64,000 bases of DNA from Apium graveolens. Lineage: Eukaryota; Streptophyta; Magnoliopsida; Apiales; Apiaceae. The notes beneath the pieces are model-generated. The model was not told where the DNA came from and made no database searches. It worked only from the letters and a program-made list of their open reading frames with translations. Positions within the stretch are counted from its first letter, which is position 1. Each line of letters starts with the position of its first letter. The DNA is taken from assembly GCF_009905375.1 (NCBI RefSeq), contig NC_133648.1, positions 313,054,565 to 313,118,564 of the forward strand, in the 5' to 3' direction. Of this stretch, positions 1 through 12,016 are shown in pieces. Position numbers and translations under genes: made by a program.

Positions 1-3000
1 ACAGGCAAAGTTGTTCTGAAAGGATACGGGCATGGTAACATTTATGAAGCCAAGCTTTCAACAAGTACTGATGGTTCTGCAATCTGTCTGTTAAGTAGAG
101 CATCAATTGAAGAAAGCTGAGATTGGCACAAGAAACTCTCTCATTTAAATTTTAACAATATAAATGAACTAGTCAAGAAAGATCTTGTGAGAGGACTGCC
201 AAAATCAGTATTTGCTCCTGATGGCCTTTTTGATTCATGTCAGAAGGCAAAACAAAGAAAAACTTCATTCAAGAGCAAGACTGAATCATCAATTCTTGAG
301 CCTTATCACCTACTACATGTTGATCTATTTGGTCCAGTGAATGTCATGTATATTGCAAAGAAGAAATATGCTATAGTCATAGTGGATGAGTTCAACAGAT
401 ACACATGGGTATATTTTTTGCACACAAAAAGTGAAACTGCATCTATCTTGATTGATCATGTCAAGCAACCGGATAAATTGGTCAAAGATTCTGTGAAGAT
501 CATAAGAAGTGATAATGACACCGAGTTCAAGAATTTGATCATGGAAGAGTTCTGCAAAGACCATGGAATAAAGCAGGAATTTTCTGCTCCTGGAACTCCA
601 CAGAAAAATGGAGTTGTTGAAAGAAAGAATAGAACTCTTATTGAAGCTGCACGAACTACGCTTGATAAAGCAAAGTTGCCAACCTACTCTTGGGCTGAAG
701 CTGTGTAGACTGCTTATTTTACTCAGAATGCAACACTTATCAACAAGCATGGAAAAATACCATATGAGATGGTGAAGAAAAAGAAGCCAAATCTGAAGTA
801 TTTTCATGTATTTGGATGCAAGTGTTTTGTTCTTAAGACTCATCCCGAACAGCTATCCAAATTTGATCTAAAAGCTGATAAAGGAATTTTTGTTGGATAT
901 CCACTTTCCACAAAAGCCTTCAGAGTCTACAATTTAAGAACAAGGGTTGTCATGGAATCTATCAATGTCTCTTTTGATGATAAGAATATTACTGGACTTG
1001 AAGATTTCAATGATCATGATCAGCTGAGATTTGAGAATGAAGTTTTAAATTCTGATTCTGTAAATCATGACAGTTTAAATCCTAATACTGCAAACTCTGA
1101 TGGATTAAACTCTTATGTCATTGAAACTGTGGTGACTATGCCTAAGGAAAATGCACCTGTGCAGGGGGAGCATACTGAAGATCCAACCACATCTCAAGAA
1201 GCATCAGAATCTACAACAGGCTCTTCAAGTTCTGATGGGCGAAGTTCTGATAATTCTGGAAACTCATGTTCTGATATTTCTGGAAACTCAAATTCTGAAG
1301 GATCCAACTCAGAGAGCATAATTTCAGGGGGAGCATCAGAAAATGTTGATGGAGACAGCATAGATCATGGGGGAGCATTCAGTTCTAGAGAGAACCTTCC
1401 ATCTGCAAGGAAGTGGACTAAAGCACATACACCTGACTTAATTATTGGAAATCCTGATGCAAGTGTCAGAACTAGAACAACTACATCAAATAAATTTCTC
1501 TATTATTCTTTTCTTTCTCAGACTGAACCAAAGAAAGTGGAAGAAGCTCTTCAAGATGCTGATTGGGTGCAAGCAATGCAAGAAGAGTTAAATAAATTTG
1601 AAAGAAATAAAGTCTGGACCCTAGTGCCAAGACCAAAGAACAGGTCTGTTGTTGGTATAAAGTGAGTGTTCAGAAACAAAACTGACAGTGATGGCATAAT
1701 TACAAGGAATAAAGCAAGGCTGGTTGCAAAAGGATACTCTCAATATGATGAAACATTTGCACCAGTTGCTAGATTGGAAGCCATAAGGATATTTTTGGCT
1801 TATGCTGCTCACAAGAAGTTTAAAGTCTTTCAAATGGATGTAAAAAGTGATTTTCTCAATGGAGAATTGGAAGAAGAGGTATATCTTGAACAACCTCCAT
1901 GCTTTGTAGATCCCAAATTTCCCAATCATGTCTACAGGCTTGATAAAGCACTTTATGGCCTTAAGCAAGATCCAAGAGCATGGTATGAGACTTTAGCTCA
2001 GTTTCTTCTGGAAAGTGGATTTAACAGAGGGACTATTGACAAAACACTGTTCTACCTCAACCATGGAAAGGACTTACTTTTGGTGCAAATATATGTTGAT
2101 GATATCATTTTTGGTTCTACAAATGACAGACTTTGTAAGAAGTTTGCCAAGCTGATGCAGTCAATATATCAAATGAGTATGATGGGAGAACTTAACTATT
2201 TTCTAGGCCTTCAAGTCAAGCAGAATGAAGAAGGAACTTTTATTTGTCAATCTAAGTACACCAGAAATTTGTTGAAGAAATTTGGAATGCAAGATTGTTC
2301 AAGTGCATCCACTCCTATGGCCACTACAACAAAGTAGGATAAGGATACTGGTAAATCAGTAGATATTACTGATTACAGAGGTATGATTGGTTCACTACTC
2401 TATCTAACTGTAAGTAGACCTGATATCATGTATGCTACCTATCTTTGTGCAAGATTTCAAGCAGATCCAAGAGAACCTCACTTAACAGCTGTGAAAAGAA
2501 TTTTCAAGTACCTTAAGGGTACAGCTGCTCTGGGATTGTGGTATCCTAGAGAATCAGACTTTAAGCTAATAGGTTACTCAGATACAGATTTTGCAGGATG
2601 TAAAATTGACAGGAAAAGCACAAGTGGAAGCTGCCAATTTCTTGGAGGCAGATTGGTTTCTTGGTTTAGCAAGAAATAGAAGTCAATTTCCACATCAACT
2701 GCAGAAGCATAATACATTACTGCAGGAAGCTGTTGTGCACAGATTCTTTGGATGAAGAATCAGTTACTAGATTATGGGTTAGAATTTTCTAAAATCCCTA
2801 TTTACTATGATAATCAAAGTGCTATTGCTATGACAGGTAATCTAGTTCAACACTCAATGACAAAGCACATCAGCATTAGGTACCACTTCATACGGGAACA
2901 TGTGGATGAAGGTACAGTGGAATTGTATTTTGTTCCAACAGATCAACAACTAGCGGATATCTTCACAAAACCACTGTGTGAAGCTACTTTTACAAGATTG

Positions 3001-3048
3001 GTAAATGAACTTGGAATAGTTTCAGGTTCTTTCTCTAAATCTCCTTAG
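1..3048 (+). pseudogene. Ty1/copia pol of element A, six in-frame stops
   Basis: One reading frame runs the whole length and codes, in order, for the GAG-pre-integrase zinc region (WHKKLSHL near 124), the integrase core with its D, D, E residues (HVDLFGP, RSDND, NGVVERKN), reverse transcriptase with YVDD at 2092-2103, and RNase H (YSDTDFAG near 2575). The frame never shifts, but stops fall at 118, 706, 1663, 2335, 2677 and 2710. Comparison with the copies at 13.9 and 43 kb suggests origins such as Trp to TGA and Gln (CAG) to TAG. Five codons before DETFAP are missing relative to the copy at 43.3 kb, and a zinc-binding Cys in the pre-integrase region (LFDSCQ) is replaced by Phe. Dead, but only recently decayed. 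Confidence 0.9.
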
Positions 3049-4497
3049 TTTATGTTCTGATACATCAGACTTTATGATAAGTATTTACAGATATTACTAT
3101 CTTTGTGTATTATGTGCTTAAATTGAAAATTGCTTAAGTGTTGATTGTTGTCTGATGTGAATTTCTAAACTCTGATAGTGATATGAATGTTTCTGTGACT
3201 ATTCAATCCAATGAGGATAACTGTGCTAGATGCTGACCTAGTAGTCGTTAATATACTAAAGATCCCATGTTTGAAGTAATTGTTTATGTGGAAATCTTTT
3301 AACACAAGCAAATTCTGATATTGAGCTTAGTTAAGTTTACTTTGTGTATCTTATTACTAAGTCAAAAACTAGAATAATGCTTCTTATCTGTTAAGTTCTG
3401 ATGTTAGTAAATCTGGTGGATGTACTAAGTGCTGATAAGCCTCACTTATCAAAAGAAAAAGAAAAGAAAAGAAATAAATATCAGGTACTCCTTTGAGATC
3501 TAGAGTAAAAATATGGAAGGGAAGACCCAAGTGCATTGCTGGTATTAAGTATTATGCATTAGAAAAGCAAAATAAAATTTTCTTGGTGACTTTTCACACT
3601 CTATGATTATTGGAGAAATACTCTGATAACAGCATAAATTCTGATAAGTAGTCGTGACTCACTTACACTGAGAAGCCACTGTAAAATGGAATTTCAAAAG
3701 ATGCATAAAATGAGCACAAAACAGTTGAGGTGGACTCATGCATGAACTCATTCTAAAGTAGACTTCAGAATAATGACAGATTTTGAGTAAAGTTCTTAGT
3801 TATGCCTTATTTCTAAGATATACTGAAATGAATCAGACTTTACTCTTTGTCTAATATTTAGCTTAATGTACACACTTATACTCCATATGGATGATGAAAA
3901 TTACTGTGGTGATAAATGTTGTTTTAGATGAACAGTCTATGTGTAAGATTGCATAAATTCTGAGGACAAGTTCTGATGGAAGTTCTGATGATTAAGTTCT
4001 GATGAAACCATATCAGTATTTGTGTGAAGAATTACAGGGATAAACATTCACTTTTCGAGTTAAGGAGCCATATTCTGATGACTTTTAAATTCTGATAATA
4101 ATCAAGTTTTGATGCTGCCGTGGCAATATTTGTTTACTTGGTTTATTTTTTGTCATTACCTGAATGAGAATATTTTTACAGAATATTGGTTAATGTGAGA
4201 TAAAACAGTCATAATCATTATGGGTTAGTGGTTAGCGTGTATATCTTGAAAAAATACATGCACACAGTAATTATTATTATATCACGTGCCCATTAACTCT
4301 AGCTTTAGATCTTTTACTGACTGTTATTATTACACATCAGTCTAGGGTGTCGAGGGGTCATTATTTTTACTTATAATTTTTAACCAGTCCTCGCGTCCCT
4401 TGGTATTCTATTGGCTATTTAAACCAACCATTCATTCCAGCCAAAACATCTTTCATTTTCTCACAAACTCACTCTCTTTTTATTCATATCAACAAAA
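3049..4497 (+). other. Post-pol spacer of element A with dispersed TTCTGAT motif
   Basis: No coding potential is seen. The heptamer TTCTGAT recurs many times, often as AAGTTCTGAT, with a cluster at about 3956-4000 and more copies at 3395, 3618-3640 and 4072-4110. Its reverse complement, ATCAGAA, recurs in the LTR. An AAAAG-rich low-complexity stretch lies near 3450. The segment has an inverted relative at 14267-15684. Confidence 0.6.
4416..4423 (+). promoter_or_regulatory. TATA-like box before the first post-pol ORF of A
   Basis: TATTTAAA lies 75 bases before the ATG at 4498. The stretch between is C/T and A rich, like a plant 5' leader, and the ATG sits in a good plant context (ACAAAAATGG). 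Similar boxes precede the post-pol ORFs of three other elements in this window. The promoter role is inferred. Confidence 0.35.
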
Positions 4498-4770
4498 ATG
4501 GTCCGTTTCAACATGTTCCTGAACTATGAAACCTTTAACATCGAGTTGAGTTGTGATGAATGGCAACAGGAGTGGCATGTCACCGCCAATCCTGACGAGC
4601 TTTGGAACTCAGTTCCACAAGAGGTTCACACAGAACTCTTGTTCTTATCAATGGAGTATCACCTCCATCTTGATAGGTTGGAAGAGGAAAGGAGAGAAGC
4701 TCTCCGTCAGCAAGAACAGATCATCCGTCTTGCAGTGCTCTTCGTCAGCAGCAGAAAAAGTAGTCGTTAG
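4498..4770 (+). CDS. Small post-pol accessory ORF of element A (90 aa)
   Basis: A 90-residue frame opens with ATG in a good plant context, directly after a TATA-like box and a pyrimidine-rich leader. The protein is not recognised. Its C-terminal third is a charged, probably helical stretch (RLEEERREALRQQEQ) and it has no signal peptide or membrane segment. It lies between pol and the long accessory ORF, where Sireviruses carry an env-like ORF. It could be a separate protein, or the first exon of the long ORF at 5022: that frame opens right after a possible AG acceptor near 5024, with an AT-rich gap of about 250 bases between. No convincing donor was identified. If real, it is probably retroelement-encoded. 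Confidence 0.45.
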   Translation: MVRFNMFLNYETFNIELSCDEWQQEWHVTANPDELWNSVPQEVHTELLFLSMEYHLHLDRLEEERREALRQQEQIIRLAVLFVSSRKSSR

Positions 4771-5021
4771 GTCTTCTTAGACTAGCACTAAGGCTGTTGA
4801 TGTTAAGAATCGTAGAATAGGACTATCTTGTAATTTTTGTAATTGCTAAATTTCATCAAATGTAATCATCTGATATATCAATGAAATTTTCTTTAATTGC
4901 AAGATTTGTTCTTTGTTTCTCAAATTATGTGACTGTGCATGTTTAATTGCAATTTATTAATCTTTACTTCATCGAATTTTAATTTTATTTTGTGATGAAT
5001 GTTTTGATTAAATTCTGTTGA

Positions 5022-6896
5022 TTTGAGGAAACAACTGAGGAACAGGTTCCCATATCAGAACTTGTTGTTGTAGAAGCTGAGAAGGTTTCTTCTCAGAAAG
5101 ATACTGTAACTGGGAGTTCTAGGCCCCTCAAAAGGCTTAGAAAGTTAAATTCTAATGATAAAGCTCCTATAGTGTCTCCACCGTTGAAGAAGTTAAAGAA
5201 ACAGAGAGCTCACAGGGACATAGTTGAGTCAGATTCAGAGGATATAGTGGAAGCAGCTAAGGAAGGGGATCAGGAATCTCTTATCTCAACAGAACCAATT
5301 GTTATTGAATCACTTCCTTCTGCACAACAAGAAACTGCTCAAGACAAAATTCTTACACCTCCTATGTCACCTATAGTTGATCCAGTACATATTGAAGAAC
5401 CAGGTACAAGTGCTGATATTGATATTTATAACTTGATTGTGCCTGAGGTTTTGTACTTGGAAGCTCCACCAATTCAACTCACTCCACCAACAACATCAAT
5501 TTTGGATGTTGATCAGAACCTGGATGCAGATCAGAATTTAGAGGATGATGTTGAAGTCTCTATAGCCTCACATACTGCTATTTTATCAGAGGATGTTGAT
5601 ACTGCAGGATCTACAAGTTCTGATGCTGCCAATGAAGAAACTACTGGTGAAGCTGCTGCTAATTTAGATGCCGATATAGCTGGTCCATCAGGACATGCAC
5701 ATCAACAAATAATTAATAAAGCTGATTTAGTCAAGAAGTTTGTTACAGGGGAAGCACCAGTACCTTGGAGTGAAACTCCTAGAGGAAAGGAGTGGACTAA
5801 GGAATGAAACACAGTTAGTTTTGTTCCTTCTGAAAAGATTCTTGCTGAGCATCTGGCAAAAGCTGATGAAATGTTGTTAAATGATGATTTCAAGGCACAG
5901 CTGAGAGTTACTGTATTGAGTACTAGGCACCTTCAGGGTCAACACTCAACAACTCATGCCAAGGTGAACTAAATTCAAGAAACCTTGATCCAGCAAGATA
6001 TGAATGTGAAACTTGAAAAGAACAGATTTTTTAAGCCAGCCTTTGACATAATTGCCTACATTGAGAAAACTCAGGAGAAGCAACAAACTCAAATTGCTGA
6101 AATTCTGAAGAATCAAGCTTCTCACCAAAATCAACTCAATGAGATCCAATCCTCAGTGGAATTACTTGTCTCTCTTCTTTTACCTGCTGATGCCAAAAAG
6201 GGGGAGAAAGTGATTAAGTCCAAATGCAAATCTATTCAGACACTGAAAGGAAAGGATGATGGAAATGATGACCAGGGAAACTCTAACAAGGGTAGAGGTC
6301 AAGGTCAAGGTAAAGGATTTTCATCAAGTAAAGCTAGAATTACAAGTCAAGGAACAAGTTCTGATACTGGGAGAAGAATAAGTTCTGATACTGGTAAAAG
6401 GATAAGTTTTGGTGAACATCTGGAACTTGATGAAGAAATTTCAAAGGAGTTATTTCTTAAAGAAAATCCAGGAATGGACTTTGAGAGTCTAAAGGAAGAA
6501 GAAGCTAGACTAAAAGCAGAAGGTGTCAAGATAAAATCTAAAGCTTCTGTTGTTGAAAAGAAATTTCCAAAGCCTAAGGGTATTGTGATAAAGGAAAGAA
6601 AAAATTCTGAGGCAACCAAAGCCAAATCACAAGTGGAAATTGATCCAAGGTCCAAGGGCAAAGAAAAAGTTGATGAACCTATAAAGGTTTATATGCCAGT
6701 CATGGATGAAGAAATAACTCATGATGAAGAAGATGCTAATCTTACTCTGATGGAAAAGAAGATTTTTCAAACAACCTCTGACATGGCTCATATTGTTCAG
6801 AGTCAAGATGTAGTAAGTTCTGATATGACAGCGAAGCAAGCAACCTCTGACATAGCTCAAGTTGTCTTGATATCAGAAGATAAGGAAAAGGAAACC
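5022..6896 (+). pseudogene. Long post-pol accessory (env-like position) ORF of A, part 1
   Basis: An open frame runs from 5022, with stops at 5805 (probable Trp to TGA) and 5967 (probable Lys to TAA), and is then open to 6896, where a solo LTR interrupts it. The same frame resumes at 11011. The protein is hydrophilic, with basic clusters like nuclear localisation signals (PLKRLRKL and PPLKKLKKQR near 5130-5200), then an acidic low-complexity region, a coiled-coil-like Q/E/N-rich segment around 6060-6170, and a Lys/Glu-rich part with short repeats of the type TSDMAH and TSDIAQ. No membrane segment is visible, so a true envelope role is unlikely. Function unknown. Related ORFs sit at 12.7 and 15.7 kb. 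Confidence 0.65.
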
Positions 6897-8989
6897 TGTA
6901 ATAACCCCAATTTTTGGAATTTTTTTGAAACCCTTATGAATAGTAATTTTGCTGATTATGCTGAATAAGAAAACTTTTCATGCCACACTATGTAGGGGTT
7001 CTTCTATGGATATTCTGAGATTTATTAGTACTTTATATGGGATATAAGTGTATGTAAAGATCGTCAGAATACAAATTCGAACACTTTGATTTTTCCCGAA
7101 AATCCACCAGATATCGAAAGAATTGAGTATAAGGTAACAGGATAAAAAGGATTTAAATAAAAGGATTATAAGAGAGGATCATAAAAGGATTAGAATGTAT
7201 TGATAAAGGTTAAGGAAACCCAAGTAATAAGATCCCGGGTATGATCCCTCAAACGATAAACGAAAACGAAAGTTAAGCGAACCGTATAACAGATCAGCGA
7301 TCATTAGGCAAACAATTAGGAAGTTAATCAAGGAGGTTAGGGATGATGAGGTCATCCAACCAATAAGGAGAGGACAAGTAAGGGATGATGACATAATAAG
7401 GTGATGTAAGCATGACACAGGGAGGGAGGAGGTGTGGTTGGTTTATAACCACACAAAGACAAGGGTAATAAGGTAATTAACCAAAAATCCAAACAAAACT
7501 ACATCCACCAAGCCAAAAAAAATCATTTCATCAAAACAAAAATTTTATTTCTCTTCACCAAGAAGCTTGCTCTCGGCTTTTCCCCATTTTCAAGAAGAAG
7601 AATTTCAAAATTCAAGTTCCAATCTTCCTTAATTGGTAAGATAATTATCTAGTACTCCTTATGCATAGATATAGCTATTCCATGAGTTTAAGCTTCAAAT
7701 TCCTTCACAATCTCTTCCAATAATTCAAGGAAGAAGATGGTGAATAGTAACTTTCAAAAAAATAACTTTAGTTTTCTTGAATGTTATGAAAGTTTAAGGT
7801 TATACAAGCAAGGATCAAGGTTCTTTAGGCATTCAAAGCTCTTGTGTTGTGTTAAGAAGCTTCAAGAAGGTATAAACTCCAAACCCTAGCTTTAAGTTTT
7901 AAGTATTTAGGAATGGTTATGATTGATATAGTATATGTGAAGCATGAAGCTTGTTTGTTTAGAGTTTGGGTTGGAGTGGTAGTGAAATGAATGTTGAATC
8001 TTGTTGATTTGTTAAAGGAATTAAGTATAGTTTAAATTCATGATGAGAATAACATAAATTGGAAGAACTTGAGGTTTTGGGACTGTTGTAGTGTGTTTTG
8101 GATGGATGTTGGTTGTATGAATGAATTGTGATTGATTGGTGGTTGAATTGGAATGGTATAAAATTGGGAAATCGCGTAAACATAGCCGTCGTAATGTCCG
8201 ATTTACTTTAGACTGCTTTTGTTCATAACATTAGGACCCGAGAACTCCCTGCTAGGTTTTTACCATTGCCATTTTTAGATAGTTCATGTTACGAGCTTCA
8301 TTTTGATATGTGGTTCATTTGATTCCGATGTACGCTTTAGGAGAAACGACCGTTTTAAGTAACGACGTTTCGCGAACGAAACATTACCCCTCGCCTTACT
8401 TTGAAACCTTGGTTAAGGACTTTAAATGACTAATTGGGGTATGAAACATTTATGTAAAGTGTAATAGGCAGTTGGTAAGACAATCGCGAAGGAATCGCCT
8501 TAAAACTCGTAATTGTTAATTTATTAAAAATGGTGGAGCCGAGGGTACTCGAGCGACTTAAGAGAATCATTAAGCGCAAAGCGAGCGTTAGAGTCTAAAT
8601 TGGTTAAAGTATAGATTTATAAGTGACTTTGGTTTAATTCCAACTTATATGTTGTTTATAGGTTACCAGACTCGTCCCAAGCCATTAATAACCCCCAGTC
8701 GCTCAGGCAAGTTTTCTACCCGTTATACTGTTGTTGTGATGTATATGTATATATGCATGATCTTGTGATAAATGCATATTTATTTTTAGCAAATTCTTGC
8801 GATATATTGTAGCATGTGATATGGTATATATGCATGCCTGTTTCATATTCTTGATTTATATATCTGTTGGTTCAAATGCTTGTAGTTGCATAATACCTAT
8901 GCTAGAGATAAGCGGTATATGAGTATACCCTTAGTATAGGGGATAAAAAGGTGAACTTTTTTTCTAAAACCGGGAGTCGATGTTCCCGA

Positions 8990-8990
<1 letters not shown>

Positions 8991-9023
<33 letters not shown>
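8991..9023. repeat. (TA)n microsatellite in solo LTR S
   Basis: An uninterrupted TA run of about 33 bases follows the block CGATGTTCCCGAG. The related LTR at 24480 has only a short TA run at the same place, so the tract expanded after the copies separated. Confidence 0.9.
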
Positions 9024-9025
<2 letters not shown>

Positions 9026-9070
9026 ATATAGTTTTCAAAACTATTAATCGAATAAGGTTTATTCGATAAC

Positions 9071-9239
9071 TTTATTTTATTTAATGAATATTATTCTGAA
9101 TATTCATTCGAGGACTTATGACTCCGTTTATTTTATTTAATGAATATTATTTTGAATATTCATTTGAGGACTTAAGACTCCGTTTATTTTATTTAATGAA
9201 TATTATTTTTGAATATTCATTCGAGGACTTATGACTCCG
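9071..9239 (+). repeat. 56-bp tandem triplication in solo LTR S
   Basis: Three consecutive units (9071-9126, 9127-9182, 9183-9239) start TTTATTTTATTTAATG and end GACTCCG, with only a few differences among them. The sister LTR of element G lacks the array. Each unit contains the short palindrome GAATATTC. Confidence 0.85.
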
Positions 9240-10609
9240 CTTATTTACTAAATAATATTCTTTATTTTATTAAAGAATAATGTTTCGATAATCAAACTTA
9301 TTTTCGATTATTCAAATAAAGATAGTACTTTCGAATAAGTATATCTTTGGTTATTTAATACTCGTTTCAAGTATAAGTTTTACAACTTCTACTTCGAATA
9401 TTTTTATAAGGATTATCTTTATAAGAATATTATTTAAATAATAATATTCAGATATTTCTAATATATCGGGACTGATTTATTTTAATTAAATCAGCACTAC
9501 TCCAAACATTCTTAAAAATGTTTTCGAGTCTTCAAAATGATTTTTAAAGTTAGAGTGGACCCCAAAACTCATTTTTTTATATTTAAGATCTTCCTTTCAA
9601 AGGGGATTTAAATACTCGCTCAAAACCTGGGGGATCCGGCTCTGTGGTGTATTTTACATTCGCAACGTGGTTGCTGTTTTGAGAAAACAATTTGATTACT
9701 TGCCCAACGTTCGGGAAGTAAGTCCATCTAATTGAGTCGGCATAAGCGACAGGCCGTGGTACGGTCTATCAAAGTGTAAGTGGCTGGGTGGCAGTCCATC
9801 AACGCGTAAGAGGCCGGGTGGCGGTCCAGCACAAGGTCCTTATGTGGCTAGGGTGATGACCGGTGGGGGATTCATCCATCTACTAGTAGAAAAGGTTACT
9901 TATTGGTATCTTTGCCTGATCAGTAAGATATCGGGTTTATGCCAAAATTCTTTTCCTTTTCAAAATTCATTGGATGTTACAAACTCTGTTCATACTTTAC
10001 ATAACAGAGGTTCCAGGAAATGTTTAAGAGATATATATGTGGATATATATATCGGGACTTAATGAAGTATCTCGTAACTTCATTATTTATAATGATATTC
10101 AAAGATTGAATCTATTCAAATCTTGTCTTGTAGTCTCATCTATGTGATGAACTTTTGAAACTAATTATAACTTGAACGGTGGTAGTTCAAGTAGTATTCG
10201 GAAAAGATATAAGTATATTGGGGTATCTTGTAACTTCATCTTTTCAACTTATATCGGGTTAATGATTATCTTATGCATGACAAAGATTTTCACAAAAATG
10301 TTGAGACAAGGTTAGATATATGAGATCACCTTGCAACGATATTTTTATATAGTTATAAACTGGAACTCTGTGTATATTATACATGTCAGAGGATTTCAAA
10401 GATTGTGAAAAGTATATATGTATATATATACTGAATATTTTGCGACTTGGTCGCGTTAAGATATCAGCTTGGTTCATTTCTTTTGACCAAGACTTTCATG
10501 AGTACTATGAGAATGCTCATATATTGTTAATCATTATACATATTATTTTGGTGGGCTTGCTGCTCACCCTTGCTTTCTTTTTTTCATCACACAACAACCA
10601 TTAGGAAAG

Positions 10610-10750
10610 ATGGTCAGACTCAAGCAGACCCAGCGCAAGCGCGTGGGAAGCGTCCCACGTCTTCCCGTTGATGTTGTAGCTGCTATAGCTGCAGAGGTAG
10701 ATCTATTGGTAGATCAGACATTTTACTTTTGGGAACCAAATATTGTATAA
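10610..10750 (+). CDS. Small ORF near the 3' end of LTR S (46 aa)
   Basis: ATG at 10610 opens 46 codons near the 3' end of the LTR. The LTR of element G has an ORF at the matching place (25871-26023), and the two N-termini share a spaced pattern of R, K, R, R, G, V, P and P-V residues (MVRLKQTQRKRVG against MNRIKLPFRERIG). The C-terminal halves diverge. The N-terminus is very basic. Function unknown. It may be an upstream ORF, a leftover coding fragment or chance. The surrounding DNA, CGCAAGCGCGTGGGAAGCGT, is richer in G and C than its neighbours. Confidence 0.25.
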   Translation: MVRLKQTQRKRVGSVPRLPVDVVAAIAAEVDLLVDQTFYFWEPNIV

Positions 10751-11010
10751 TTATAACTTGTGGCAGATAATGGCAATTAACTGTAAATTTATCAAGTAAT
10801 CATTTTGGGTTGTAATAACTTTTAAATTATGGATTCAAGGACTGGTACTTATTTCAATTTCATCTCTGAGACTATAACGGGTTGTGGTGTGTGTTAGTGT
10901 GGGGTCACAGCATGAGGTTATTTATTATTAATTAAGTGAAGTGATATTGTGGAAAGAAAGATCGTGACGACCCGGATCCCTGACCCCGGATCTGGGGGTG
11001 TTACAAAACC

Positions 11011-11813
11011 TCTGATATTGCTCATGTTAAACCTTCAAAGATACTCCTACCAGGATTCACCAAAACTAAACAGGCTCAACCTTTGAAGACTGCAACAAGT
11101 GGTTTTGAAGCAAGAGTTGTTACAGGAAAGGAAGCAAGAGATAAATCTGGATTGGGTAGTTCTGATGAAAGAAGAAAACATAACACTACCAATGATCCAA
11201 CTTCCTTAAGTGAACCAGGTGTTGAAGCAACTCCTGAAAGATTGAATCGACTTGAATCTGTACAAATGGTTTACCATACCTTTTTGAAAGAACATATCTT
11301 GTTATATTTTATGACAGATGGAAGGGTATACCAGATTAGGCAGAATGCTATACCACTGAAGTATTTTGAGGAACTGGAACATGTTCTATTTCTACTTCAA
11401 GTGAAAGACAGATTAACAGATAGTGTGCAGGTTATTTAAAGTCACAAATTCAAAGATAGAAGAAGCTTTATTCTGTAAAGTCTAATAGCACATATTGTCC
11501 CAAGTACAGAGATCACAAAGGTGATATTATCGAAATGAAGCCTAACTCTGGTAAGATTATAACTACTTTTCTGGGTTATAAGGCTGTGGAATTCAATCTA
11601 GAGTCTGACAAGGCATATCTGATCAGACTAGATCAGGAGATAAGAAAAGTTAAGATAAATGATCTCAGAGCAGCTATTTTTCAAACTGGTGAAGATACAG
11701 CTGAATTGATAAATGTTAAAAGGAGGATGGTTAATGAACTTGAATATGCTGAGAGATGTTTGTTGAAAAACTATCTCAGAACAACTCCTTATATCAAGGA
11801 GATCAGAAATTGA
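11011..11813 (+). pseudogene. Long post-pol accessory ORF of A, part 2 (C-terminal)
   Basis: This continues the frame of 5022-6896 after the solo LTR, beginning with another TSDIAH-type repeat. It stays open to a stop at 11437-11439. A related frame at 11535-11813 carries the C-terminus. The region 11240-11430 matches the copies at 12.7 and 15.8 kb only loosely (LLYFMTDGRVYQI against LILFLEDGRTYQM), and the end (RAAIFQTGEDTAEL) corresponds to RTAIYQIGSQDEEL in copy B. The middle part between the two frames (about 11440-11534) is scrambled by stops. The C-terminal half of this unnamed family is therefore shared by two Sirevirus-like subfamilies. Function unknown. Confidence 0.6.
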
Positions 11814-12016
11814 AGCCAAGTCAAAGATCTACAACTGCTTAAATTCTGAAGTGTATACAGACTTAAGCTGTTATCAGACCTTAAGATGGTAAAGCTAAAA
11901 GAACTGTAAGTTGTAGTTATCTAGTCAAATTCTCATGCATTTGTACTTAATGTTTTTGACATCATCAAATATCTGTTGAACTTGTATATTATGCTAATTT
12001 ACAAGTTGGGGGAGAT

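Larger units (their letters stand above)
6897..11005 (+). mobile_element. Solo LTR of a Tekay/Del-like Ty3/gypsy element (S)
   Basis: The segment begins TGTAATAACCCC and ends GGGGGTGTTACA, short inverted termini bounded by TG and CA. A perfect 5-bp TSD, AAACC, flanks it at 6892-6896 and 11006-11010. It aligns along its length with the 3' LTR at 22386-26268, sharing blocks such as the opening, the CCCGAAAATCCACC block and the final CCCGGATC block. At 4109 bp it is long for an LTR. No internal domain is present, so this is a solo LTR left by LTR-LTR recombination. It sits in codon register inside the accessory ORF of element A: removing it with one TSD copy restores the reading frame. Confidence 0.92.

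Noticed and set aside
325..843. Long antisense frame opposite integrase
   Set aside because: Shadow of the pol frame; no homology or start context.
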